DNA from: Pseudevernia furfuracea
Taxonomy: Eukaryota > Ascomycota > Lecanoromycetes > Lecanorales > Parmeliaceae
Assembly: GCA_022315425.1 (NCBI GenBank)
Contig: JAIUPT010000038.1
Coordinates: 1,116,001 to 1,180,000 of the forward strand
Reading direction: 5' to 3'
DNA: 64,000 nt
In this document: piece by piece, positions 44,559-56,456 of the stretch
How the letters are laid out: each line of letters opens with the position of its first letter
Numbering within the stretch: the stretch's first letter is position 1
Notes under the pieces: model-generated
Told to the model about the DNA's origin: nothing
What the model saw: the letters and a program-made list of their open reading frames with translations, nothing else
The model's database searches: none
Translations under genes and position numbers: made by a program

Positions 44559-45557
44559 TTACTGCCCTGCCGCCTCGCGTATCTCTCTCTTCCTCACGGC
44601 ACCACTCCACTGATCTATAGCTACCGCCTCAGCCCTCGCGCCATCAAAAGGTTTCAGTGGAGGCCCAAGATGGGTGGAGCCTTGAACTAAACGAGGCGGC
44701 CGACCGTCTGCAGTCTCCGACTCTAGGCGCTGGGTTTCGTATATGTCAGGTAAATAGCCACACCATTGGTGTTTTGGCCGCCAGCGCCACCGGTTAACTT
44801 GTGACGAATGCCCAAATTCTGCAGTCGAAGGCAGGCTGGTGTTATCGCCAGGAGGGAGACACTCCTGCTGACTGTGAGGGGAAACCGGCCTTTCCGGCAA
44901 CGGGAGTGTAGTCATCTCTAATGGAGGAAGGTCCTTTCTCCCATGAGATTGTGTATCGAAGGTGGTGCCTGGAGCATGTTCACGAGGACCTTGGTCCAAG
45001 ACGGATCGACCGGCATTGAGATGGTTCAATGGGTAATCTACTTTGGCTCCGGCCCTCTGATCGTCAACAGATGTCAAATCCCTGGCCGAGGCGTCCCTGG
45101 TCTGACCCATGTTGCCTTCCCGCCAGCTATATCCTGAGGACTCATTCTCCTCTTGAACTTGAGGCTGTTGGCTGTCCGGAGGTCCAGCTGTTGGAGACTG
45201 CTCTCTTGATTCTTGCCCAGAGCCATCTGATTGAGGACCGTAGGGCGGCTCCTCCGAGACCATGTTTGCAGGGTGGAATGTGGGGCCTCGGGGAACCGAG
45301 ACCTCATGCTCATGACTAATTACCCTGTGGGCAGCCAAGGCGACAGAAGGTTTCTGACCTTCCTGGCTCCCGGAAAAGAGGTGCTCCTGCTCTGGCGATT
45401 GTGAAGTTGGCTCGCTACCTAGATACCCTTGGTTCGAGACGTTGGGCTCCAGCTTAGGGCCATCTTGCTGACTGGGTAGAACGTACTCCTGGGTTGGCGA
45501 TGCCGTGATGGGCTCGCTGCTTCTGGCGGCTTCGTTGCTTGACTGGTTGCGATCCAT
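44559..45557 (-). CDS. Uncharacterised disordered protein
   Basis: Single open frame of 332 codons, rich in Ser, Pro, Gln, Glu and Gly. Imperfect repeats at the N-terminus share S-E-P-x-x-x-S-P-x-Q-E-x near residues 15-30 and 50-62, and S-P-H-S-Q-Q-E-C-L-P recurs further on. A possibly folded patch (R-W-R-W-R-P-K-H-Q-W-C-G-Y-L-P-D-I-Y) lies near residue 255. The length and the absence of an alternative frame argue that it is coding, but no domain is recognised and no function is proposed. Confidence 0.55.
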   Translation of the reverse strand: MDRNQSSNEAARSSEPITASPTQEYVLPSQQDGPKLEPNVSNQGYLGSEPTSQSPEQEHLFSGSQEGQKPSVALAAHRVISHEHEVSVPRGPTFHPANMVSEEPPYGPQSDGSGQESREQSPTAGPPDSQQPQVQEENESSGYSWREGNMGQTRDASARDLTSVDDQRAGAKVDYPLNHLNAGRSVLDQGPREHAPGTTFDTQSHGRKDLPPLEMTTLPLPERPVSPHSQQECLPPGDNTSLPSTAEFGHSSQVNRWRWRPKHQWCGYLPDIYETQRLESETADGRPPRLVQGSTHLGPPLKPFDGARAEAVAIDQWSGAVRKREIREAAGQ

Positions 45558-46222
45558 GATATCTGGTGTTGGAGGGCAAGAGGTCAGGGAGGAAGTTGTT
45601 GAAGGGCGAGATGATAGAGAGCTGGAGTTGGTGGAGTCTGAAGGAAGTTGTATCAGCTTGAATCATCATATTTGAATAAAAAAAATAGATATGCCAAGGC
45701 TTGAGCGAGTTTCGAGCCTTCAATATCATCCGAATTTGTACTAGTTTCCCAGATCTTCCTTACCTGGATGGTTCCCAAGGATTGCCACACTCGGGCTGTC
45801 TGATATCGAATCCATAGCCGAGTACTGGCAGATGTTGAAGCCCGGGTTTGATGATACTCTCTTCAATCCCTGCGATCAACGTGTTCGCAAAGTAAAAAGC
45901 AATGTTCGTTAACAATACAAAGTGGTATTCTAGCTACCTATATCATATATAACACTTTAAAAAGCACAAACTACTTTGGTAGAGAGTGGCCGGAGAGCAG
46001 TTGCCACAATATGTGCATTAAGCCAAACGAAGTAATGGACGGCGCGAATTGAGACGGAAAGAGCGAAGGCGCAGAAATTAGTCACCTTAAGTCATTCCAG
46101 CATCTCACGCATCTTACACATCTCACACGTCTCATAAAGACTTGACGACCAAAGCGGAAAGTGACGTGGAATAGATGAGATGAGATGAGCATGTTCGTTG
46201 GTTGTGTCTGCTACAGACACTT
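45558..46222. other. Intergenic with short simple repeats
   Basis: 665 bp. A degenerate CATCTCAC-type repeat lies at 46101-46133 and GATGA repeats at 46174-46189. No gene is seen. Confidence 0.5.
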
Positions 46223-49026
46223 TTATTTTCTCCCTTTTCTCATTCTCTTTTCCCTCTCATAATTCTTGCTTTCCCTACCTTCCTCTCCCTGGATCTCTGC
46301 CACCAGCCTCTTGTACTTCTTATCATACGCACTGTCCCTTTCCTTCTTCTCTTTCAAGTTCTCTCTGGCGATAAAGTTAGCATCCTTCCTCAACTCTCTC
46401 AATGCACCCTTGCGCTCGCGCTTGTGCTCAGCTTTTAACTTGGACATCTCGGCACGGTCTCGGTCAGGATCGTAATGCTTGTCTGGATTGTAGGACTCCT
46501 CGAACTTAGGGATGGATGTTTTGATGGCTAACGGCCGATGATTGTGGAGGCGGAGAGGTTGGCGGGCGGAATGGGACTGTAACAGTTGTTTGTGAACTTT
46601 ATTTGCTACTTTTCGAATCTCATCCCTAGCCCTATCGTTGAGATTGTCAGATTTCTGTAGAAAGCGCAAGGCGGAATAGATGATTGCGAAGACTTCGCAG
46701 AAGGCCGGCTTTTCGGCCCACAGCTCGGCCATAGTCTCTATCATAGCTATTTGCGTCTCGATAAGCGCGACCTTGATCCTTTGGATATTAGCTTCTGTGG
46801 AATGTGAGGCGCAAACGACGTCCCAGAACGACAACTGCCTCTGCTCTTCGATGGCGTCTGATTTACTACGAATCCGCAATGAACCTGGGGAGCTATGATG
46901 TGGAGAAAGCCCCGGAAGATGCTTTGGCTTCACAGGGCACAATGCCCACACCGCATTGAGGACGTAGTTGACTACCTCGGGGATATATCTCTTTGACAGC
47001 CTTTGATACTGGAGGCAGATAGTACTGATGTATGTCCCCGTAGCCAGATCATCAAGGGATTGCGGGATTGTCTGTCCGAGGTAACGAGTCATGCAGAGCA
47101 TCGCTGGAGTGACCACCTGATGGAAGTGATCGGATGTAGGGAAGATTGAAGCAACAGCCGTCAGAATGATGAGATCACCAGGAGTCGGAGCAGTAGGCCG
47201 GTGTCCGTCAAGTGATCTAAGATGTGTTCGGAAAGCACGCCCAATCTCTTCAGGAAAGGTCTTGGCTAGAGAATGGATGTGGCGTATCAATGCTTCCAGA
47301 ACGACAAATGGAGGATGGTCGGGCTGACATGCCAAGTGAGAAATATGGTCCACCAGAATTGCCGCAAACTTTCCAAGCTTGACCTTGTTTTCATCTGCAA
47401 GTTTAGGATGATATAAGGCTCGGATTCGTTGTACAACTGTTGGTAAATCTTGTATCGCAACAGATTGGGTAATGGCGAGAAATTCTTCGTGGTTGTCTGG
47501 ACACTTGTATGTGTACGCCAGATTACCTGCCACCTCGTTCGCTTTGGGGACACCATTCTGGCCTTTGGGAAAGCTAAAACCTTCCCTACCAGCATCCTCT
47601 TTTGATAACAAGCCTTGGATGAATTCTTGCTCATCACTGTCGTCGCTAATCTCGCCCTTTGACGCATCAGATCCGTTATCACCTGACAAGTCCACATCAG
47701 ATCCGCTGGCTACCAAGTCGTCTTCGATTATAAAGTCATCTTCCTCTTCAACATCAAGATGTCGATTCTGATGCTGTCCGAGTAGGCCCGGACCAAGACG
47801 AAATGCGTTTTTCTCGTTTTGGTCGAGATTATCCTCCCCAGGTAACTCTTCAATCATTTCCTTAGAATCGGATTCATTATCTTCTGTTTCTCCCCTCATC
47901 CTCTGAACTCTCTTTTCCTCAAGTTCTTTCAACCTTTGTGCCTCTTGTTGCAATTTCTCCTCGTCGGTTAAAGTCCGAACGGTGGGTTTCGCTCTTTGAT
48001 CCATGGCCATCTGGCGTAAACGCTCGTCATATTCTTTGTCGGCCTGAGACCTATCTTTTCCGTTCAACAAGGCCAGTCGATCAGGGTTCATGCTAGAGCT
48101 TTTAGTCGGTGGCGCAGAAGACGGCTGAGGCAGCCTTGGATTGTCTCGCATAAGTGCGAATACATCAGGAAGACCCTTATCTAGCTCAGCCCGAAGATCG
48201 TCGTCGTCTTCTTTGGCCTGCTGCCGCTCATATTTGTGAAGCTTGGACTTGGCAATGACCTCCTCCATCACTTCTTTCTTAGTCTTAAAGCGCTCAAGCC
48301 GTACCCCATCCTCTTCCACAAAGTCTTCTTGTGACGAATCAGTGTCTGATAGTCTCCGCCTCTTGCGCGGCCTTTCCTCAGTATGTCCATTTGGTTGGTC
48401 GTCATCAAGATGGCCTAGATCAGCCTCGTTGAAATCATCCGGTCTGCCCAGATTGTCAAACAGCAAAGACTCCCCAAAATGTGTAAGCTGTTCGTCTTCT
48501 TCGGGATCTTCCAGGTCGAACAATGAATCTTTCTTGCTCCATCTCTGCTTCTCCTTCACAAAGCGCTCGAGAGCTCTCTCCTCGGGTGTCATCGTTGGGT
48601 CATTTTCGCCAAATCTGCGATCCATAATGCCCCCAACTTTCTTGCGCCGCTGCATCTCAACTAACAAAGTCTTTCGGCGCTAGATGCGGTCTATCATCAG
48701 CCAACAACAGCAAAGGCAAGATTTGAACACACATTTTCTTCGCCCAGGCCTTTCGTGACTCCAGGCCGGGAATTTGTGCCCTTTTCAACCCTCCCTCCAG
48801 CAGTCCTGTTGCTTGCGAACTCATACTTGCTTCGAGACGGCGCCTTGATTTCGAAAGGATTGAATTGTTCTCGAATGCCTTGTAGTGCAGCATTGCGCTG
48901 GATTCTGCTGTCTTTGAGAACTCCATTCTTACTGGCTTGTTTCTTCTGCTTTTTGGACTTCTGTGGGCCAACTACACCCTGTTCTCGTAAAGATGTTTTG
49001 AGCCTCTTGAGCTGCGAAGGAGGCAT
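46223..49026 (-). CDS. NOP14: Nucleolar pre-40S assembly factor Nop14
   Basis: Exons 49026-48733 and 48679-46223 (916 aa), linked by a 53-nt intron. The N-terminus P-P-S-Q-L-K-R-L-K and the block F-E-I-K, then R-R-K-T-L-L-V-E-M-Q-R-R-K-K-V-G-G-I-M-D-R-R-F-G-E-N-D form the family signature (second part begins at exon 2). Acidic stretches lie in the middle (residues about 280-470), then a conserved helical C-terminal half (H-L-A-C-Q-P-D-H-P-P-F) and a basic tail (R-K-G-R-K). Nop14 is part of the small-subunit processome with Noc4 and Emg1 and is needed for 18S rRNA maturation. The start at 49026 is chosen because the upstream in-frame extension lacks protein character. Confidence 0.95.
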
Positions 49027-49284
49027 ATTGGGAATGGGCGCGATCCTAGTTGCTGCATACCAGATTATTATGTAGAAGCATAGGTTTGAAGCCAGACAAT
49101 CTGACCATGCACGTATAAGAGACCTTTGCAGCACAAGTAAAGGACTTTGTTGGTTTAAGCCTCGGCTATTCTTCGGCCCGATTAGAACTCCGGTATTTGG
49201 TATCTCGACTCCTCGTTTGTTACACCCCCGATCTCACATTGTCCATCGTTGGATTGAGGATGGGATTCGGTCAACGGATCTATC

Positions 49285-50754
49285 ATGGCTTCGAAATCCT
49301 CGGATGGCTGGCTCTGGGTGAGCCTAGGTTAGCGTCTCCGTCGTCAATCTAAGATCAGACTGACAGAAGACAGCAATTCTTGGCTACTTTGGCTCCCTCT
49401 CCATTCACAGGCAACTTTTGGCAATACGCCAGGCTTCCGAAATCACTCGCCATGACAAGCGTCCTAACATTAGCCAGCAGACTGAGGATGGTAAACAGGC
49501 TCTGTTGAGTTCAAAAAGGTTCATACTAAGGATCACCAGCGCTGAAGCTTAAAGCCCTTGGTGAATTAACCCAGAGTCCGGATCAGGATATCAGAGCTGC
49601 GTATGTGAGAGTTTACATGCCAACGACTATCACTGAACGTCGACCAGATCTGTGAAGATCGTTACGGACAGGGCTATTCGAGAAGGACCTGCATGGGATA
49701 TGATGATAAATGATATTGCTGGCATGAATATCGAGCGGCGTGACAAAGCGTTGGCTTGTCTTCGCTTCCTGAGCGATTCCTGTAAACCATCCCTTACAGT
49801 GACCCGTGGTATATAGTGGTCTATCGCTGATTCGACGGCATTGCAGTTACTGGCAATAACCAGGCAGACCTTGTGATTTGTCGTCTCAGCACTTACACAG
49901 CGATCGTCGATTGTCTGTGCAATTTGTTACCAGAGGCCCAAGCTGCAGAGAAGGATTCCACTTTTCGAACACAGCCCGAGCGAAATGCAATCTATTTTCT
50001 CTACCACATCCTCGGCTTCGACGTTGCGAAAGCTTTAGAAGCTGGTGTGATCAGCAGGTGGCTCACGCAATATCCCTTCGGCGGTACGGATGCTTCAAAA
50101 TTCAAGAAGAAGAAGACTATAATGGAAATACTCGACAAATCGTCGTATTATGAGGATAGCGATTTTGGGCGTACCATGCATGCAATGCTGTTTCGCATGT
50201 CAAGGACCTCTTCGCTACGAAAGGAGATGGTAGAGCATGGTCTTTTAGATGCCCCAAAGGATAACGATATCACTGTTAGTGTTAACTCCCCTCGCCGTAA
50301 GCAGTGGCCATGAACTCATTATGTGCAGCATGACTGGGGCATGCCAGAAGCCTCTTCAAGGACATATCCACACACAGACAGGACGCGTAGGGGCATACCC
50401 GTCGGAACAAGCAATCGACCACGGGAAGAAAGCTTTGAGGAGCAAGCTTTGCGGAGACGAAGAAGGGAAGCTATGGTGCTCGGTGAGGTTGGCCGACCCA
50501 TTGAAAGGGCTGATATCATAGAGCGAGATACGGCGGCTCTAGACGGATTTAGATCACAAGGCATGGCGTCCCTGATCGATGAATCGGAAGAGGAGTCCGA
50601 GCAACCAGTAGCTACGGTTGCAGACGAAGATGTGGAAGAGGAATTGGAGCTGTTAGTGCAGGAGATCACTCAGGCAGAGTCCACATGGGACGGGGGCTGG
50701 TGGGGCTGGCTGAAAAGGTTGCGCCCTAATGGTCTGGCGCCAGAGCCTATATGA
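49285..50754 (+). CDS. Uncharacterised helical (ARM-like) protein
   Basis: Six exons: 49285-49317, 49374-49490, 49548-49600, 49648-49781, 49847-50274 and 50329-50754 (396 aa), all in phase. The N-terminal two thirds are helical, with repeat-like blocks such as A-L-G-E-L-T-Q-S-P-D-Q-D-I-R-A-A-S-V-K and R-D-K-A-L-A-C-L-R-F-L-S-D-S. The C-terminal part is charged, basic then acidic, and ends with a Trp-rich segment (W-D-G-G-W-W-G-W-L-K-R-L). No targeting signal is obvious. I do not recognise the family; ARM-like folding is inferred only from the helix pattern. The acceptor before exon 3 (AAG at 49547) is the least certain. It is divergent from NOP14, with 258 bp between starts. Confidence 0.72.
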
Positions 50755-50869
50755 GGACTTTTTGAAGCAGCATGGTATGATCTGGCTTTTGGCGTTCACG
50801 AATCGATAATCGATACCCAGGCATTACAAGCGTTGAGTTATGTGCTGAGCATGCCGTTCAATTTGAACT

Positions 50870-53330
50870 TCAAAGGCCTTCCCATGCGAATTTCGCCACA
50901 TGGTCCGCTTTCTTCCTATTATTCTTAATCATGCCCAGGTACTTCAATTCAGCCAATGCTCGTGAGAAAAGCGCTCTATTAGTATCGTCAGCCAGCTGTA
51001 GCTGATACTAGGACTATTCGTGGGAAGTCAGAAGAAGACTTACAATGCTCTCCGCTGCTCAGTTTCCTCGTCCTCAATGCCATCCCCACCCACTATAGTC
51101 CAGAACGCCAACCAAAGGTCAGCCGTATTGATTACAGCACCCGACTCCAGATACAATTGATACAGGACGGCAGTAGCCGGCTGTGTAGCGGACAAGCCGC
51201 CTTCGGATCCACCGCAACAATCACAGCCCAGGTAGTCTTGTGGCGAATTCAATGCCCGCTCGATTGCAAAACGCGGCTTTGGTGTGAAGACCTCTCGGTG
51301 TGGAGATTTGGAGTCGAAGATGAGAATCTCATTCAGGAACAAATCTTGAGGGTTGATGAGGGTGGTTTCAAAACAATTGCATAGGATGGTGTAGATGCGA
51401 TCAACGATCTTCGTATAAGCACTGTCCTGTGTGGAGAGAGCCGAGGTATTTCTACTCAAAGAGACCTTTTGCGCAACAACTGTTGTGCGGAGAGTTTCAT
51501 GATGGACGTCGTATGCACTTCGTAGAGGGACGTTAGCATCCTCCAAGTGACCGGTCAGTTGGTCAAGCTCCGTCGTATTCTCGACCAATTCGGATGGGAC
51601 CGACATCCCTGCCAGATCATCGAGCAGGTCTCTCATGGCATCTGAAGGCAGCTTTTTTAGGGAGGTCATGATCTCCTCGAAAACTGCGGATCTGGCCAGT
51701 TCGGCACACATGGCTCGAATGTACATCTCTGACCACGGAGTTTGTGTTTTAACGGTCAAACTTGATTGTATCCGAAAGAGCACGTTTACTGCCCTAGGAA
51801 TGGCTTGCAATGCTTTTCTACCGGGCTGTAGTTCCTGCACGACGAGATCTCCGAGGGCATCATTGTCATCTAGTAGTGCCCGAAGGGTTTCGTACTCTTT
51901 CCGCTCGAGAAGAGTCTGTGCATATCTGGAGGGATCTTTAGCTCTGCCCAAGTTTATGCGGTGCTGCATTTTCTACAAACCTTCTAAACGATGGCAGATT
52001 TCGCACAGCCTCATAGTGCTCTGCTTGAATAGAAGCGAGTGATAGGGTTGTGTCGAGAAAGATACTCAGTGGATTGGCGAAGAAATGCGTCATGTAGGCG
52101 TACTAGAAGCGAATTAACATGGAGAGAAGAGAGAGCACAGTATTGTTACCTTCAGCGAATTAATGAATGTAGAGTGAGTTTGTATGTAGTCATTTTGTCG
52201 CTGCAGTATAATTCTGCTCAATCCTGGACCTACCCACAAGGTCGGTTGCTCGGATTGGAATGCCTTGAAGACATCTTCAACATCGGTTTTTTGAACGGTG
52301 AATGCCGAACCGTCTAAGTGCCTGATGGTGTCTCTTGACAGCTTTTCTTGGAAAAGCTCGACGGAGGTGGCAATACCAAAGAGAAGCACAAATGGTATCC
52401 TGTCGCTCCATGAGCTTTTCACATCAGCAACCTTCACATAATTCACTGCTCTACTAACCTGAGTACGTGAATGAGATCTTTCAAAACTTTGTCTTCAAAA
52501 GCTTCGCTGTCTTCAAACGAGAGTAGCACCTTATCGATTGAATGGCTTTGCACATAGTCACTGAGGGTTTGGAGGTCGTAATTCAGGCGTCGGCCATCCT
52601 ATTTGCATTAGCAACTCATGATATCAACTACAAGCGACCTTTGCTGACTTTTACATCTTCGAAGATAGCGTCATCTTGTGAGCCAAGAATTGGAGATGTC
52701 GCATGTTGGTTGATATACTTTAGAGCAGTCTTAAGGTTGGGACTCTGCCCAGAGCTTAGGGTCACCAAAACTGTACGTCTTTCCAGATTGGCACTTTCAG
52801 CTATAGATTCAAACAATGATACGGTTATACTGTTGTCTGGTCCAGTCACGACCAATCCAGTCCGGAGCTTGCCGTTCGATCTGAAGCATTGTTAATGCAT
52901 AATCTCAGATGGAACCAGCGACACCAACTCTGCAGGACTTGCACTTCTGACAAATGAAGCTACTTCTTTGACCGTCTCAATAATGGCGTCGTCTTGGATT
53001 TGCTGACTTCTATCAACATTTTAAGACTCTCAATATTACTACGAAGATCTATGTACCTTCAAGAGAGTCTCCTGGTGGCGCCAAGCTACCTCAAATATCT
53101 CAGATCGAATTTGAATACTTTCTGCTTCCTCCAGGCCCATTAAGAGTGGAGCAAATGAGAGCTCCACATTCTGATCAGCTGGGGCTTTGGCGGGCTCAGT
53201 CTTCCTTCGTTTCCATGGGCGCTGAGAGACACTGTCTGCCTCATCTGGCGCAAAGACATGACAGCCCTTTTGAGTAATTAGTAGTAGTATATGAAGAGCA
53301 TCAGACAGCACAAACCTCGTACTCAGTCAT
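50870..53330 (-). CDS. ORC3: Origin recognition complex subunit 3
   Basis: Nine exons: 53330-53316, 53266-53057, 53002-52923, 52880-52655, 52598-52459, 52414-52150, 52102-51981, 51943-51044 and 50975-50870 (687 aa). Family features include the N-terminal helical start, R-T-G-L-V-V-T-G-P-D-N, the AAA-like strand I-P-F-V-L-L-F-G-I-A-T-S followed by L-F-Q-E-K-L-S, the helix A-Y-M-T-H-F-F-A-N-P-L-S and the conserved C-terminal winged helix A-L-A-E-L-K-Y-L-G-M-I-K ending A-K-F-A-W-E-G-L. Orc3 binds Orc2 in the origin recognition complex that loads MCM helicase. One intron is only 37 nt (51944-51980), but removing it is needed to keep frame. The donor at 52922 (GTCGCT) was chosen for phase and is the weakest point. 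Confidence 0.92.
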
Positions 53331-53690
53331 GCTGAGATACTGAGTTGCGGGAAGCTCTGCATTCTGCAAGTTACAACTTACATGTGAAGCCAGCAACTCG
53401 TCTTTGATATTGGGAGCGCGCGGCAGGCGGGAAATGGCCGAGCCGAGCCGAGGCACCTTTCTACTGTGAGGTACCTTACGTTAATAATTTAATTCGAAAA
53501 ATTCAAACAAAGAAAATCGGCATTCATTATTCATAAATGATTGTAGCAAAATGAAGCTGAATCGTACAACATCTACAGCAAACAGTAGATCATTTGTGTG
53601 CGAAGGGGTAAATGTTGTTGGAAGCAGTTGTTTCGCAGTCTTAGGCTTGACTTGATCTTTCTCGCTCCTTCCAACATTCACCACCCTTGA
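53331..53690. other. Shared 5' region of ORC3 and MSS116
   Basis: 360 bp between divergent starts, with an AT-rich centre (about 53478-53545). No named site. Confidence 0.45.
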
Positions 53691-56164
53691 ATGTATTTAG
53701 TTCGGAACTTCACTCGTGGTGCTCCTATTCGTATCCTCCATCCTTCTTCAACATTGAAGTCCAAGATGTCGACCAGTGGCGCCCTTTACTCGAGCGCGTC
53801 GCTCAAAGCTGCCAATGCTCAACCCTACAGTGTGGTACGTACATTTTGGAGCTGATCCTTCCTATCTGGTTGTAAATTGAGTCTCAAGACATGTTTCGGG
53901 AGCAAAGGCATCTTTCTACTCCCATGAGCTGTCTTGCAACTCCATTTCCTTCCTCAAATATTAGCAATGCTGACTCCGAATTCTGAGTAGATGGAGGGCA
54001 AGCTAGACCCCATGCTGTTACAAGCGTTAAGGGACATGAGCTTCGATTTTATGACACCGGTACAAAGTCAAGTTTTGACAGGATTGCCATCTTTGAAGAG
54101 TGATTGGTGGGAATCTCCCCCTGCGTCTTATGCGTCCTCTCACTTTCTCGAGCATTACTACTAGTCGTTCCGAAAAGATACTAGCTGACTGGTTTGCATA
54201 GTCTCGTGCAAGCAAAGACTGGGACCGGCAAGACGACCGCTTTTCTACTTCCAGCCATCCAGAACACAATCTTCGAGACACCACGCAACGGGCAGGTTGC
54301 TATACTTATTCTTTCTCCAACGCGGGAATTAGCCCTTCAGATTGCGGCAGAGGCCTCGCGATTAGTGTCCAGATTGAGAACGCCTTTACAAGTTCACACA
54401 GCGTTTGGAGGCACAGCTAAGGCGAGCAACCTAAGCAAATTCAGGAACGGCGATCCCAAGATACTAGTCGCCACACCTGGAAGGCTCAACGACTACTTGA
54501 GCGAATCGGATGTGAGATCGAAATTTGATGGAATGAAGACGCTCGTCTTGGACGAAGCTGATAGGATGCTGTAAGTGCACTTTTCCGAGGAACTTTGCCC
54601 TAGTCTATACCATATTTGGGTCCCAAAGCATCTCTCTGAGCAAAATGTTCATCATGCTCCCCAAAACGGGTTTATAATATGGGGTTCTTTGCCTCAAAGG
54701 AGCCGGGCTAACTCCGAAATATGCAGGGATGCTGGTTTCCTTCCAGATATCCTTAAGGTGTTGCGTGCTCTACCATCTAAACACCATGGGCAATGGCAGG
54801 GCATGTGCTTCTCGGCCACCCTTCCGCCCAAGATCCAACAGGTCCTCTCCAATGTGCTGAAGAAAGATCACGTCTCAATCTCTACGTACGTATTTTCCGA
54901 AACCTGTCTTCCTCTTCGGGACCGAGATTCGATCGCAAGGCACATCTCGGGAGCGAAAGACTTTTTTGAACATCAAAGACTTGTCTTCAGATTCGAATTC
55001 CCTACTTAATGAACGAATGCTGACTCCAAAATCTTCACCAGCATCGATGCATCTGAGCCTCCAACGCTACAGAAAGTCCCACAGTACTCAGTCGTGATCC
55101 CTAAGGTCGATGATACATTTCCAGCCCTCCTCTCCCTCATCAAAGAAGAGATAAACGCCACTGAGGGAGACTCAAAAATTATTGTGTTTGGGACAACAGC
55201 AAACTTAGTCGCTCTATACGCTCAAGTGTTCGAGGCCCAGACGCATCTCAAGGTCTACGAGCTGCAGAGTCGGCTATCTCAGCCCGCCAGGACCAAGGCC
55301 ACTGATGCATTCAAGGCTGCCAAGAGTGGTCTTATGTTCGCTACCGATGGTGTGCTCCCCATGATCCCTCGGTATAGATAGGTGTCCTGTTCTAATCAGT
55401 TGGCAGTCATCGGTCGAGGAATGGATTTTCCCGATGTCACTCTCGTCTTGCAAGTCGGCCTTCCCGCAGATGCCGATTCTTACACTCACCGAGTTGGCCG
55501 GACAGCTCGCGCTGGAAAAGACGGTAGAGCCGTGCTTCTCCTGACACAGGCAGAGTCGTTCTTCCTAAAAGTCAATCGCCAATTCCCCATCAACGCATAT
55601 CCCGCTTCTGATAAGATCCTGAATGATTCATCCTCCCGAACCCAGATCTTCAATGTTTTGCAATCTGTTGATCCCAAGAGCAAACAAAAAGCGTATTCGG
55701 CGTATCTAGGCTTCATGAAGGTGTTCCTAAACAAAATGCAGATTGATGCCACCGAACTAGTCAGAATGGCAAACGTATTCGCCATGGAGGGAATGCAGTG
55801 CAGTGAGGTCCCTGAAATGGAGAAGAAGACGATTGGGAAAATGGGCTTGAAGGGCGTCTCCGGGATCCGTTACGCGGCACCATCTCAGGACAGTCAGCCA
55901 AGCATGAAGCGAGGCCCGCCTGTTCAAGATCATGCGGCTGATCGCGATGGTCCATCAAGAAGACTCAGACATCAGGGTGTCCCTGAACCGATGGACGCCT
56001 TTGCAAACAGCAACGGATTTGGAAGCCGAGGTGGTCGTGGAGGGCGAGGAGGTGGAGGGTCGGGTAGAGGAGAGCACAGTATGCGAGGAGGAGGAGGAAT
56101 GCGGGCAGGTGGAAGAGGCAGTGGACCTCAACAGAAGCGTGGCGAGAGAAACCTTGTAGGATAG
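53691..56164 (+). CDS. MSS116: Mitochondrial DEAD-box RNA helicase Mss116
   Basis: Six exons: 53691-53834, 53991-54106, 54202-54570, 54727-54885, 55042-55349 and 55407-56164 (617 aa). The first exon encodes an Arg/Ser-rich, acid-free presequence suited to mitochondrial import. Helicase motifs: A-K-T-G-T-G-K-T, P-T-R-E-L-A, T-P-G-R-L, D-E-A-D-R-M-L-D, S-A-T-L-P, G-R-G-M-D-F-P and H-R-V-G-R-T-A-R-A-G. A helical extension follows (Y-S-A-Y-L-G-F-M-K-V-F-L), then a Gly/Arg-rich RGG tail. Mss116 is an RNA chaperone for mitochondrial intron splicing and translation. Four of the introns are 72-157 nt, longer than in neighbouring genes, and several contain open sequence that gives misleading short frames. 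Confidence 0.92.
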
Positions 56165-56456
56165 CTGGATTTGGGTGGAAGTACATCTGGACTGGTACAA
56201 GGGGCTCGAAAAATACATTTCTCTTTTCCAGAGATAGTTAGAGGCCTATAGATTACTTACATAGACATTGCTGCCAGTCTCATTAAATAAGGTGCAACGT
56301 TATAATTTAAATAATGGAGTGGTTCACTGGCACACTGGTTAGAGTACTCCGTAAGTGGTGTAGAAATACCAATCATAGCTCCATGGCGAAAACCTTTTCA
56401 ATTAAGGGACAACCGAGAATCCTCATTTCTCATGTACAAATTCGCGCCACATATTC

